Shown: positions 43,659-52,728 of the stretch, piece after piece | Layout of the letters: the number at the start of each line of letters is the position of its first letter | Position numbering within the stretch: position 1 is the first letter of the stretch | Assembly: GCF_002940205.1 (NCBI RefSeq) | Contig: NZ_MDSK01000022.1 | Span: 21,287-85,286 of the forward strand | DNA: 64,000 nt | Source: Xanthomonas arboricola pv. guizotiae | Lineage (GTDB): Bacteria > Pseudomonadota > Gammaproteobacteria > Xanthomonadales > Xanthomonadaceae | Direction of reading: 5' to 3' | Program-made: the position numbers and the translations under genes | The notes under the pieces: model-generated | Databases searched by the model: none | What the model saw: only the letters and a program-made list of their open reading frames with translations | What the model was told of the DNA's origin: nothing

Positions 43659-45397
43659 CAGTCCTGCGCTTTGTTGCCGGCCTGTTGCGGTGGGCGCCGC
43701 GCGGCCGCTGCATCGGGCTGGCGCTGCTGATGGTGCTGGCTGCGGTTACCGAAGGCATCGGCATGCTGCTGCTGGTGCCGCTGCTGAGTGCCATGCAAGG
43801 CGCTAGCGCTGCGATCGGAATGGCGCACCAACTGCTGCGCCTGCTGGCAGCACTTGGCCTGCCGGCGAACGCGCCGATTCCCTTGCTGCTGCTGTTCTGT
43901 CTGATGCTGTTACTACGCAATGCGATCCAGTTCGGTCGCGAACAGCGCGCGGCGCGACTGCAGCAGGGCGTGGGCAAGCGGCTGCGCACGAGTAGCTTCG
44001 CTGCCCTGCTCGGTGCGCAGTGGCGCTGGCTGGCGGGCCTGCGCGCTGGCGACCATGCCAGCCTGATCCTGAGCGATGTAGGCCGCGCTGAAATCGGGCT
44101 GGGACACGCTCTGGCGATGTTTGCCTCGGCGATCACCGCCGTGCTCTATCTACTCGCCGCCTTCGCGTTGTCCTGGAAGCTGGCGCTGGTTGCGGTGCTG
44201 AGCGGTGTTGCGTTGCTGCTGGTGGGCGGCCAGCGGCGCGGGCTGGCGCTGCTGGGATGCCAGCTGACCGAGGCAAACCAACGCTTGCATGCAGGTCTGC
44301 ACGACCGTCTGTCCGGTTTACGGCTAGCCAAGATCCTCGGTGCCGAAACGGCGTATCTGGTTGCGTTCGAACAGACCGCCGGCACCATCCACGACCAGCA
44401 ACTGCGCTTTGCGCGCGGCTTGAGCGTCTCCAAGGCCTGGCTGCAGAGCGCAGGCGCGATCCTGTTGGCGTTTTATGTCTACCTGGGCTTGCAGGTCCTG
44501 CATATGGCGTTGGCCGAGCTACTCGTGCTGGTGGCCATTTTCGCGCGCCTGGTACCGCTGCTGACCACGGTGCAACAACAACGCCAGTACTGCCTGCATG
44601 CGGCAGCTGCGTTCAGCGCGATCGAACGCCGGCTACAGGAGAGCCGGACCTGGGCCGAGCCGCCCCTGCCTGACACGATGCCGCGGATCCAGCTGACCAC
44701 GTCGATTGCGCTATCTGCGGTCCAGGTCCAATACGCCGGACGCGATACGCCCGCGCTGCAGGATCTGTCGTTACGACTGCCGGCACGGACCACCACCGCC
44801 GTGGTCGGCGCCTCCGGTGCAGGCAAGAGCACCCTGGCCGATGTCCTGAGCGGCCTGCTTGGCCCCGACCAGGGCACGTTGGAGATCGACGGCGTGATGC
44901 TGGACGCGGCCGCGCGACGGGCCTGGCGCCGCTCGGTGGCCTATGTCTCGCAGGACGCCTTCCTGCTCAACGACAGCGTGCGCAATAACCTGTTGATTGC
45001 TTGTCCGGATGCAAGCGAACAGGCGTTGTACGCTGCGCTGGATCAGGCTGCCGCCCAGTTCGTCCATGCGTTGCCACAGGGTTGGGACACGCCGGTCGGC
45101 GAGGGCGGCATGCCGTTGTCCGGGGGAGAGCGGCAGCGCCTGGCACTGGCCAGGGCCCTGTTGCAACGTCCGGCCTTGCTGATCCTGGACGAGGCGACCA
45201 GCGCGCTGGACCATGACAACGAGGCACGCATTCGCAGCGCCGTCCAGAACCTGCATGGTGACCTGACTGTCCTGCTCATCGGCCATCGGCTGGCCTTGCT
45301 GGAACAGGCCGACACCGTGCTGGTTCTGGATTATGGGCGGCTGGTGGCGCAGGGCCCATGGCAGGTAGTGGGGCCGGTCTGGATCGGCGCCCGGTGA
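43655..45397 (+). CDS. ABC exporter of the lasso cluster (McjD-like, 580 aa)
   Basis: Half-transporter with N-terminal membrane helices (LALLMVLAAVTEGIGMLLLVPLL and following) and a C-terminal ATPase: Walker A GASGAGKST, Q-loop VSQDAFLLNDS, signature LSGGERQRLAL, Walker B LLILDEATSALD. The GTG start overlaps the B2 stop (GTGA), so it is likely the peptide exporter and immunity factor. Its stop overlaps the flippase gene (TGATG), joining the RiPP and polysaccharide loci. A lipid-linked sugar flippase role is the alternative. Confidence 0.8.
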   Translation: MTVLRFVAGLLRWAPRGRCIGLALLMVLAAVTEGIGMLLLVPLLSAMQGASAAIGMAHQLLRLLAALGLPANAPIPLLLLFCLMLLLRNAIQFGREQRAARLQQGVGKRLRTSSFAALLGAQWRWLAGLRAGDHASLILSDVGRAEIGLGHALAMFASAITAVLYLLAAFALSWKLALVAVLSGVALLLVGGQRRGLALLGCQLTEANQRLHAGLHDRLSGLRLAKILGAETAYLVAFEQTAGTIHDQQLRFARGLSVSKAWLQSAGAILLAFYVYLGLQVLHMALAELLVLVAIFARLVPLLTTVQQQRQYCLHAAAAFSAIERRLQESRTWAEPPLPDTMPRIQLTTSIALSAVQVQYAGRDTPALQDLSLRLPARTTTAVVGASGAGKSTLADVLSGLLGPDQGTLEIDGVMLDAAARRAWRRSVAYVSQDAFLLNDSVRNNLLIACPDASEQALYAALDQAAAQFVHALPQGWDTPVGEGGMPLSGGERQRLALARALLQRPALLILDEATSALDHDNEARIRSAVQNLHGDLTVLLIGHRLALLEQADTVLVLDYGRLVAQGPWQVVGPVWIGAR

Positions 45398-46629
45398 TGC
45401 CTCGCCTGCCGCCTGCGTGGCGTGGCCTCGCGCGCGGTTTGTCGGCGCAGTGGGTGTCGATCCTGTTCACCGCCGCGGTCTCGCTGGCGCTCTCGGTGTG
45501 GCTGGCGCGCGGGATGGGCCCGGCCGGCTTCGGTCGCTACGCCTATCTGCTCAATCTGGCGACCTTGCTGGCGCTGCTGCAGGATGCCGGCATGCGCACC
45601 CTGGTACTGCGCGAAGGGGTTGCGGCCGGCATCCCGGCGACGATGGCGCGCGCGCTGCCGGGCCTGGCACGCGGGCATCTGCTGTGGTCCACGCTGCTGC
45701 TGGTCGCCGCAACCCTGGCAGCGACGCACGCCGGCAGCGATCCGGCACTGGTCTTGGCGGTGCTGTGCTTCGGCGCGGTCACTCTGACCCAGCTGGTGTC
45801 GGCGCAACTGAAGGCGGCAGGCCAATGGCAACGCGATGCCGGCTGGCTGGCGGGTGCGCGCGCCCTCAGCGCGGTGCTGGTGGTGGCGGCAGTGCTGCTG
45901 CTCGGCCACGACCCTGGCGTGGTCTTCGCTGCCTGGGCATGTGGCCTGCTGCTGGCCTACGTCTGGTTGGGGCGCGGCCTGCACGATCGACCGCTCTGGC
46001 GGCCACAGCCGCTGGCATATCGCGCGGCCGCCGGCTTTTTCTGGATCGATACCGCGACCGGCCTGTACCGTCGTAGCGACGTGGTGATCCTGCAGCACAT
46101 GGTGCCAGCGGCCGAGGTTGGCCAGTATGCCGCCGCGTATCGCGTGTTCGATGGCGTGCTGTTGCTGGCGATGCCGGCCGCCTTGCTGCTGTTCCGCCAG
46201 TTGCGCCTGGCACGCGCGCAGGCCGAGCGCGCGCGCCGGCTTGAGGACCGTGCCCTATGGGTGGCCGGCGCGGCGGGTTTGGCGCTGGCGGCCACCGGCG
46301 CCTGGCTCGGGACCTGGCTAATGGAAGTGTTGTACGGAGCGTCCTATCGCGTGGTGGCGGGGCAGCTGCTCGGTTGGTTGTTTGCCGCCTTCGTGTTCGT
46401 ACTGCCGAATTACGTGCTGACCCAGGCCGCCATCGCCTGCGACCAGCAGCGTTGGTACGTGCTCGGCGCCGGTGTCGCGGCGGTGGTCAACATCGCGCTG
46501 AATCTGCTGCTCACCCACCACTACGGTGTGCACGGCGCAGCCATCGCCGTGATCGCCACCGAGGCGGTACTGACCGCCACATTGTGGTGCGGGCTGCGCA
46601 TTGCAGGGCGCGGTCGCACTCTCGCATAG
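45397..46629 (+). CDS. Polysaccharide flippase, Wzx/GumJ-like (410 aa)
   Basis: MATE/MOP-superfamily membrane protein with about 12 hydrophobic segments, starting WVSILFTAAVSLALSVWLARGMGPAGFGRYAYL, the family entry motif. It probably flips lipid-linked repeat units across the inner membrane. ATG overlaps the stop of the ABC exporter (TGATG). The presence of polymerase and Wzz genes downstream supports a Wzx/Wzy pathway. Confidence 0.82.
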   Translation: MPRLPPAWRGLARGLSAQWVSILFTAAVSLALSVWLARGMGPAGFGRYAYLLNLATLLALLQDAGMRTLVLREGVAAGIPATMARALPGLARGHLLWSTLLLVAATLAATHAGSDPALVLAVLCFGAVTLTQLVSAQLKAAGQWQRDAGWLAGARALSAVLVVAAVLLLGHDPGVVFAAWACGLLLAYVWLGRGLHDRPLWRPQPLAYRAAAGFFWIDTATGLYRRSDVVILQHMVPAAEVGQYAAAYRVFDGVLLLAMPAALLLFRQLRLARAQAERARRLEDRALWVAGAAGLALAATGAWLGTWLMEVLYGASYRVVAGQLLGWLFAAFVFVLPNYVLTQAAIACDQQRWYVLGAGVAAVVNIALNLLLTHHYGVHGAAIAVIATEAVLTATLWCGLRIAGRGRTLA

Positions 46630-46717
46630 CTGCGTTGCCGCCGCTGCAATCGCTGTGGCACAGTGCTGCCGGTACGGCATGGCGCTCCCATGCCCCTTGA
46701 ACCCAAGCGAAGATCTG

Positions 46718-47989
46718 ATGCCGGGTATAGACGAGATCCCTGAACGCCATGACGAGGTCTCCCTGGGCGATCTACTGCTGGAAGTGCTGCGCTTCTACCA
46801 ACAGTTCGGGCGCCTGCTGATTCCGCTGGCATTGCTGTTTGGGGCAGTGGCCGGCGTGCTCGTGGTCATGCGCCCCCTGTATGCGCTCACTGCGCTACTG
46901 GAAACGCCGCAGATGAGCCTGGAACAATGGCGCAAGCTGCAACCCATGCTGGCCGACCGTCAGTTGGTGGCGTCCTCGCTCGCCAGCATGACCGACTTGC
47001 CGACCGAGCAGCGCGAGCGCCTGCAACGGGCTTTCTTGCGCAGAAATTACTGGGACACGCGCGTGACCTACCGCAGTGCGGTCGAACGCGATGACATTCG
47101 CAAACAGGTCAACATCGATCCCCAAAGTGTCGGCGCGCTGGGATTGGAAGTGTCGTTGTACGCACGTGACGATGCGGCTGCGAACCAGCAGCTGGACGCC
47201 ATTGCGCAGCATGTGCGCCAGGTCGTGCTGTGGGCCGGGATGCGTGACTATCTGGACAGCCTGCGCCAGCAGACGCTCCAACAACGCTCGCAGTTGCAGA
47301 TCGCCCAGATACAGCAGCGTTTCGCGATCGAACAGAACGAGCGGCAGTCCGCGGATATGCAGCGGTTGCTGGAGCGCTACCCGGAACTGCGGCGCAACGA
47401 GGTCAACACGGTCGTGTCGGTAGGCGATGGTGGCGGACGCTATCTCTCGCCACTGGCGCAGATCGTCGCACTGCAGTCGACCATCGCCGGGACGCGGACT
47501 ACGTTGCGTCAGGTAGAACGCGACTTGGAACAATTGGATGGCAAACAGCGCTTCCTGGCACGGGTAGACCAGCGCGCGCCAGCGCTGCATCTGGGCACGT
47601 CCCTGGCAGATTGGATACAGAGCTGCCGACGCGCCGTCTTCGGAAACGGCGCCCCCTCCGGTTCGGCGCTGTCGCAGGTCGCCAGCGAAATAGACTTGGC
47701 GCTGTCGCAACAGCGCTGGCGCGCGCAACTGGTGCGCTACCGGGCCATCCCGGCGTTGTCACCGGCGCCAGTACCCTCGCGCCGGCCGGCGCTGGTTGGG
47801 CTGGCAGTCTTCTTAGGGGTGTTGCTGGTCTCGTCGCTGGCATTGGCGATGTATGTCATCGTACGCCGCCATGGCGACCGGCACGCACCCTGGTCGGCAC
47901 ATGCCGATCCCCTGTTCGCCTGGTTGCCGCAGCGCGTGCGGCAGCTGTTGCTCGGGTCGACCGACCCGCGCCCGCTGGGGCATGGATGA
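46718..47989 (+). CDS. Wzz/GumC-like chain-length determinant (423 aa)
   Basis: Two flanking membrane helices (LLIPLALLFGAVAGVLVVM near the start and LVGLAVFLGVLLVSSLALAMYVIV near the end) enclose a long periplasmic coiled-coil region rich in Gln/Arg. This is the co-polymerase layout; it lacks the tyrosine-kinase domain, as in GumC or Wzz. It overlaps the epimerase gene by ATGA. Confidence 0.78.
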   Translation: MPGIDEIPERHDEVSLGDLLLEVLRFYQQFGRLLIPLALLFGAVAGVLVVMRPLYALTALLETPQMSLEQWRKLQPMLADRQLVASSLASMTDLPTEQRERLQRAFLRRNYWDTRVTYRSAVERDDIRKQVNIDPQSVGALGLEVSLYARDDAAANQQLDAIAQHVRQVVLWAGMRDYLDSLRQQTLQQRSQLQIAQIQQRFAIEQNERQSADMQRLLERYPELRRNEVNTVVSVGDGGGRYLSPLAQIVALQSTIAGTRTTLRQVERDLEQLDGKQRFLARVDQRAPALHLGTSLADWIQSCRRAVFGNGAPSGSALSQVASEIDLALSQQRWRAQLVRYRAIPALSPAPVPSRRPALVGLAVFLGVLLVSSLALAMYVIVRRHGDRHAPWSAHADPLFAWLPQRVRQLLLGSTDPRPLGHG

Positions 47990-48942
47990 AGCGTGTGCTG
48001 GTCACCGGCGCGGCCGGGATGATCGGGCGGCGTGTGGCGAGCGCGTTGTTGCGGCGTGGCGATGCGGTTGCAGGGCTGGATGATCTGTCCAGCGGCATGT
48101 CCTTTCCGCAAGGCCTGCATGCAGCAATCGTCGCCGACGTGGGCGAGCGCGAGACAGTGGCCGCCGCGTTGCGTGCGTTCCGCGCCGATGCGCTGATCCA
48201 TCTGGCCGCCCTCCACCACATTCCCACCTGCGAGACGCAGCGCATGCGCTGCCTGCAGGTCAACGTCGTCGGCACCGAGAGCGTGCTGCACGCAGCCGGC
48301 GACGCGGCACTGCGGCAGGTGGTCATCGCCTCCAGCGGCGCGGTCTACGCGTGGGGCGACAGCGCACTGGACGAGCACGCCAGCGCGACCGAGGCACGCG
48401 ATAACTATGCGCTGTCCAAACTTTGCAACGAGTCCCAATTACGGCTGTGGTGCACCGCAGAGCCCGGCCGCAGCGGGCGCGCAGCGCGTCTGTTCAACAC
48501 CATCGCCCATGACGATCCCAATGCGCACCTGATACCGGACGTGTTGGCGCAACTGGCGGCCGATCCGGCCGCGACGCCAACCTTGCGCCTGGGCAACCTG
48601 CAACCGTGCCGGGACTACCTCCACGCAGACGACGCTGCGGCAGGGCTGATTGCACTGCTCGACGATGCGCGGCCGGACCCGGCCTTCGATGTCTTCAATC
48701 TGTGCTCGGGCGTTGAGCATTCGGTTGCTGAACTGGTGCAGCAGATCGGCGCAGTGCTGGGGCGATCGCCGCGTCTGGAAGTCGACCCGCAACGTCAGCG
48801 GCGCATCGACCGTCTCCATCAGTTGGGCAATCCGGATAAGGCGGCGCGCGTGCTGGGGTGGCGGGCGCGCTGGAGTCTGCGCGAGGCACTGCAGCGCGTG
48901 TTGGAAGCCACCGATGCGCCCACTGCCGGGCAACACGCGTGA
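47986..48942 (+). CDS. NAD-dependent epimerase/dehydratase, sugar-nucleotide (318 aa)
   Basis: Extended SDR: NAD motif TGAAGMIG near the start, Ser in IASSGAVYAWG and the catalytic YALSK (Tyr-x3-Lys). RDYLHADDAAAGL is the usual sugar-nucleotide epimerase block. It probably makes an activated sugar for the polysaccharide (for example a UDP-glucose 4-epimerase-type reaction); the substrate is not decided by sequence. Confidence 0.85.
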   Translation: MKRVLVTGAAGMIGRRVASALLRRGDAVAGLDDLSSGMSFPQGLHAAIVADVGERETVAAALRAFRADALIHLAALHHIPTCETQRMRCLQVNVVGTESVLHAAGDAALRQVVIASSGAVYAWGDSALDEHASATEARDNYALSKLCNESQLRLWCTAEPGRSGRAARLFNTIAHDDPNAHLIPDVLAQLAADPAATPTLRLGNLQPCRDYLHADDAAAGLIALLDDARPDPAFDVFNLCSGVEHSVAELVQQIGAVLGRSPRLEVDPQRQRRIDRLHQLGNPDKAARVLGWRARWSLREALQRVLEATDAPTAGQHA

Positions 48943-49288
48943 GCCTGCGCGATGCAATCACATCGCCCGCTGCCACGCTGATCGCAACGCCTGCGGTGCA
49001 AACAGCCCGCGTTGTCGTGCGACATCACTGCGCCGTGCCATCGCAGGTTGAACGATTGCGGCAATGGCACCACGCGCCCATCTCGAGATGGGTCTGCTCA
49101 GTGCGTGAATCCGGCGCCACACCGACCAGACATTCACTGCCGGATATGCGCTGCGTCGCATTGAGCTCTGGCGCTGGCCAAACGCGAGCGATTGTCTTCA
49201 TGGGGAGTGCGGCCTGCAATTGCGTTAGTGCATCCCCAGCCCGGATACTCCGACTGCGGTATTCCCCGTTCCTGCGAGGGGGTCTGGC
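48943..49288. other. Region without a recognised gene between epimerase and methyltransferase relic
   Basis: About 350 bp that interrupt the otherwise closely packed polysaccharide operon. No frame is supportable. Together with the following relic, it suggests deletion or decay. Confidence 0.35.
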
Positions 49289-49819
49289 TTGTCTGTGACG
49301 ACCATTGAACGCCTCAAGCTCGCCTACCGTCGATTGCGCGTCGGAGCGAACCTGCACCGTAACGATGCGCTCGGCGCGCTGTTTCGTGCATGGGCCTATA
49401 CGCATGCCACGCAGCTGACTGGCGACTATTACGAATTCGGCGTCTATCGCGGCAACAGTCGCGCGCGCGTGGCTGCCATGGGTCACGCCGGTACTGGCCG
49501 CAGGTGCGACGACACTGCTCAGCAGCGTGCTGGCGGCCTTGTTGGTCGGACGCCACCGCGAAGCGACGCTGGTTCCATTGCTATGGGCGGCGCGCCCTAC
49601 AGCGCGCTCCTGCAGGTCGCCGCAGCGGCGGCGCACGCGCCACAGTGGCTGCTATGGCTGCGATTCTCGTGCGTGCTGGCCATGGCGGCGGCGAGTCTGC
49701 ACTTGTGTGGGCTGCGCTTGAACGTCGGTGGCCACGCGGCGCTGCTGCTGGTGCCGGTGGCGTGGACGGTGTGGCAGCGCCGCAGCCTGCTGCACGCCAC
49801 GCTGCCGGTCCGCGCGTGA
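49289..49819 (+). pseudogene. TylF/macrocin-O-methyltransferase-like start fused to membrane-protein remnant
   Basis: The first 57 codons (TTIERLKLAYRRLR..., ending GDYYEFGVYRGNS) match the N-terminus of TylF-type SAM methyltransferases, which normally continues for another 150-200 residues. Here similarity stops. The downstream part encodes hydrophobic stretches split over two frames (TPVLAAGATTLLSSVLAALLVG in one, WLLWLRFSCVLAMAAASLHL in another), like the C-terminal membrane part of a glycosyltransferase. A deletion plus a frameshift is the simplest explanation. Confidence 0.6.
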
Positions 49820-49871
49820 TGCCTGGTTGCAGCGTGTTGGCGATGCCCTGCCGCCGGAAGCGGAGGCCAGC

Positions 49872-51713
49872 ATGTGCGGCATAGTTGCGCTGCGTAGCTT
49901 CGTGGCGGAGACGCCGTTGCAGGCGCTGGCCGAGCGCGCGCTGGACGCCTTGTCCCGTCGCGGCCCGGACGCGCAGGGTCTGCTGTGCCTGGAGCAGCCA
50001 GTGCCGACGGCGCTAGGCCACCGTCGCCTGGCGATCCTGGACCTGACCGATGCCGCCACCCAGCCGATGCGCTGCGCCGAGACCGGCAACGTGGTGGTTT
50101 TCAATGGCGAGATCTACAATTTTCTCGAGTTGCGCGAGGAACTGGAGGCGCTGGGCCACCGGTTCCGCACCGGCAGCGATACCGAGGTGATCCTGCATGG
50201 CTGGCGCGCATGGGGCGAGGGGCTGTTTCCCCGCTGCAACGGCATGTGGGCGCTGGTGCTGCTGGAGCAGGCAAGTGGCGATCTGATCTATTGCCGCGAC
50301 CGGCTGGGCGTCAAACCCTTGTACCTGCACCACGACGGGCGGCAGCTGGTGCTGGCCAGCGAGATCCGCGCCATCGTTGCCAGCCTGGGGGGCTACCCGC
50401 CACCCAATCCTGCCGCGGTGTTCGATTTCCTGGTTACTGGTCTCTCCGACCACACCAGCGACACCTTTTATGCCGGCATCCGCGCGGTTCCTCCCGGCTG
50501 GCTGTATCGGGTGTCGCCAGCCGGCCATAGCCGGCGCATGCCGTACCACCAGTGGCCGCTGCCCGGTGCAGTTGCTCCGCTGGACGCGCAGGCCACTATG
50601 GAGCTGCTCGAAGACTCCACCCGCCTGCGTTTGCGCTCGGATGCGCCCACGGTGTCACTGCTGTCGGGCGGGTTGGACAGTTCAATCCTGACCACCCTGA
50701 GCGTGCAGGCCGGTGCGCTGCCACGCACCTGTTTCGCCGGCGCCTTCACCTATGGCTACGACGACACCGAGCAGGCCGGCTTCGACGAAACCGAGGCCGC
50801 AGCGAGCTTGATGCAAACGCTGGGGCAGAGCGAGCGCCACTTCGTGCATCGCGCCCGCGCGATTCCGGACGAGGAGGAACTGCTGGCATTGGTGGCGGCG
50901 CAGGAAGAGCCGTTCTGTACGCCGTCGATACTCGCCAGTTTCCGTATGTATCGCGCCATCCGCGCCGCCGGTTACAAGGTGGTGCTCAATGGTGAAGGCG
51001 CCGATGAGCTGTTCGGTGGGTACGTGCGCCTGTACCTGGCTTTGAGCGCGCGCAGTGCGCTGCACCAGGCACGACTGCCGACCGCCCTCCGGCTGCTGTC
51101 CACCGGCGCGGTGGACCCGCGTCTGCTGCTCAATCGTCTTGCATGGGATCTGCCAGCCGGCGCGCTGGGCGCACTGCTGCGCCGGCAGCGGCCGAGCGTG
51201 GCCTGCATGTCCTCGGCGCTGTGGCACGACCAGGCCGCCCGGCTGCAGTCGTTGCAGGTCGATCGCCGCGCCGATATCGAGGCGCGTTTGCGTCGCGACG
51301 TGCTCTCGACCAACCTGCCGATGGTGTTGCGCATGACCGACCGCAACAGCATGTCCGCCGGCATCGAGGTGCGCGCGCCATTCCTGGACTATCGCGTTGT
51401 CGAACGCGCGTTGTCGACGCCGGCACTGCAGCGGATGGGCGACTACCATGGCAAGGCCATGTTGCGACACGCGTTCGCCGACCGCTTGCCGGCACGCGTG
51501 ACCACACAACGCAAGAGCACCGGCTTTGGACATGCCGAACAGTTTCTGGTCGACCGCATGCCGTTGCAGCACGCGTTGGCGACCTTGCCTGCGGGCGTGA
51601 ACGAGCTGCTGGATGTCGCACGGCTTCGCAAGGAGCTGGCCAGCGGACGGTCGCACAGCACGGTGTGGTTCGCGGTCTCGGTCGCGCTGTGGTATCGGAG
51701 CGTCTATGCGTAG
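49872..51713 (+). CDS. Asparagine synthase (glutamine-hydrolysing) of polysaccharide locus (613 aa)
   Basis: AsnB-type amidotransferase. Cys2 (MCGIVAL) and the glutaminase RRGPDAQG, FNGEIYNF and RDRLGVKPLY are intact, then the synthetase loop SLLSGGLDSS. Unlike the lasso cyclase at 40904, the glutaminase is active-looking. In sugar loci such enzymes amidate uronic acids or similar groups. It overlaps the following methyltransferase gene by 8 bp. Confidence 0.85.
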   Translation: MCGIVALRSFVAETPLQALAERALDALSRRGPDAQGLLCLEQPVPTALGHRRLAILDLTDAATQPMRCAETGNVVVFNGEIYNFLELREELEALGHRFRTGSDTEVILHGWRAWGEGLFPRCNGMWALVLLEQASGDLIYCRDRLGVKPLYLHHDGRQLVLASEIRAIVASLGGYPPPNPAAVFDFLVTGLSDHTSDTFYAGIRAVPPGWLYRVSPAGHSRRMPYHQWPLPGAVAPLDAQATMELLEDSTRLRLRSDAPTVSLLSGGLDSSILTTLSVQAGALPRTCFAGAFTYGYDDTEQAGFDETEAAASLMQTLGQSERHFVHRARAIPDEEELLALVAAQEEPFCTPSILASFRMYRAIRAAGYKVVLNGEGADELFGGYVRLYLALSARSALHQARLPTALRLLSTGAVDPRLLLNRLAWDLPAGALGALLRRQRPSVACMSSALWHDQAARLQSLQVDRRADIEARLRRDVLSTNLPMVLRMTDRNSMSAGIEVRAPFLDYRVVERALSTPALQRMGDYHGKAMLRHAFADRLPARVTTQRKSTGFGHAEQFLVDRMPLQHALATLPAGVNELLDVARLRKELASGRSHSTVWFAVSVALWYRSVYA

Positions 51714-52728
51714 CGCGCCGCCGACATCGCTGGAGTTGTGGACGCCCGACCATGGGCATTGCCGCTGTTGCGGCGGCACGCAAGCGCAACGCACGGTGTG
51801 GGCAGAAGTCTATGTAGGGACTGGTCAGGAGCTGCGCCGCTGCGGTGCGTGCGCGGCGGTGTATCTGGCGCCTGACCTCACCGAAGCGGCGCTACAGCAC
51901 TTCTATGCCCACGATTATCGGCAGCTGTTTCCCGCCGAAATCCCGTGGGGTAGCCAGCGGCGCTTCTTTGCGTGGCGCGGCGACCGCTGGATCGCGCACA
52001 ACCGGCTACAGCGGATCGCGCCCGCGCTTGCACCTGCAGCCAGGGTGTTGGAGGTGGGTTCGGGTTTCGGTGCCTTTCTTGGCGCCGCTGCCGCCATGCG
52101 ACCAGACCTGCGCCTGTCGGCGTGCGAGCCGGATGTGACCCATCGCCACGTCTTGCTGGATGGCGCGGCGGTGACCTTCCTGCCTGCGCTGGACACGCTG
52201 GCCGACGGAGAGTTCGAGGCCGTGGTCGCCTTCCATGTGCTTGAGCACTTGACCGACCCGCGCGCGTTCCTGTCGTCGCTGGCGCGCATCCTCGTTCCCG
52301 AGGGACAGGCGTGGATCGAGGTCCCGGACCTGATGAGTGGATGGCGTTCGCGCAACTATGTCCACCCGGCCCATCTAAGCTATTTTTCGGCGCCGTTGCT
52401 ACGACGGCTGGCCAATGCGGCAGGCCTGGAGGTCGTGTCCTGCGGTCCGTATTCCGATCGCGGTGTGTTGGCTGGAAACATCTGGCTGCAGTTGCGGCAG
52501 CCTGCGCAACCGCGCGCCGCGACACCGCTGGAGCTGGTTGACGCGCACGAGGTCGACGCGGTCGACGCGCGGCTGGACATGGTCCGGTGGAGCCGGCGGG
52601 ACCGGCTGCAGCGGCGGCTCAAGCACGGCCTGATCCGGGTGCTCGGCAGAGGTCTGTTCGGTGAACTGCAGCGCTGGCGTGGCTACCGCCAGCTGCGCAA
52701 AGACCAGGTGCACGATGGACTTCGCTGA
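51706..52728 (+). CDS. SAM-dependent methyltransferase with zinc-like N-terminus (340 aa)
   Basis: N-terminal CRCCGG...CGAC cysteines resemble the zinc motif of sugar C-methyltransferases. SAM motif I is VLEVGSGFGAFL, with AFHVLEHLTDP and IEVPD further on. It probably methylates a sugar nucleotide or a glycan residue. It overlaps AsnB and the next gene, so it belongs to the same operon. Confidence 0.82.
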   Translation: MRSAPPTSLELWTPDHGHCRCCGGTQAQRTVWAEVYVGTGQELRRCGACAAVYLAPDLTEAALQHFYAHDYRQLFPAEIPWGSQRRFFAWRGDRWIAHNRLQRIAPALAPAARVLEVGSGFGAFLGAAAAMRPDLRLSACEPDVTHRHVLLDGAAVTFLPALDTLADGEFEAVVAFHVLEHLTDPRAFLSSLARILVPEGQAWIEVPDLMSGWRSRNYVHPAHLSYFSAPLLRRLANAAGLEVVSCGPYSDRGVLAGNIWLQLRQPAQPRAATPLELVDAHEVDAVDARLDMVRWSRRDRLQRRLKHGLIRVLGRGLFGELQRWRGYRQLRKDQVHDGLR

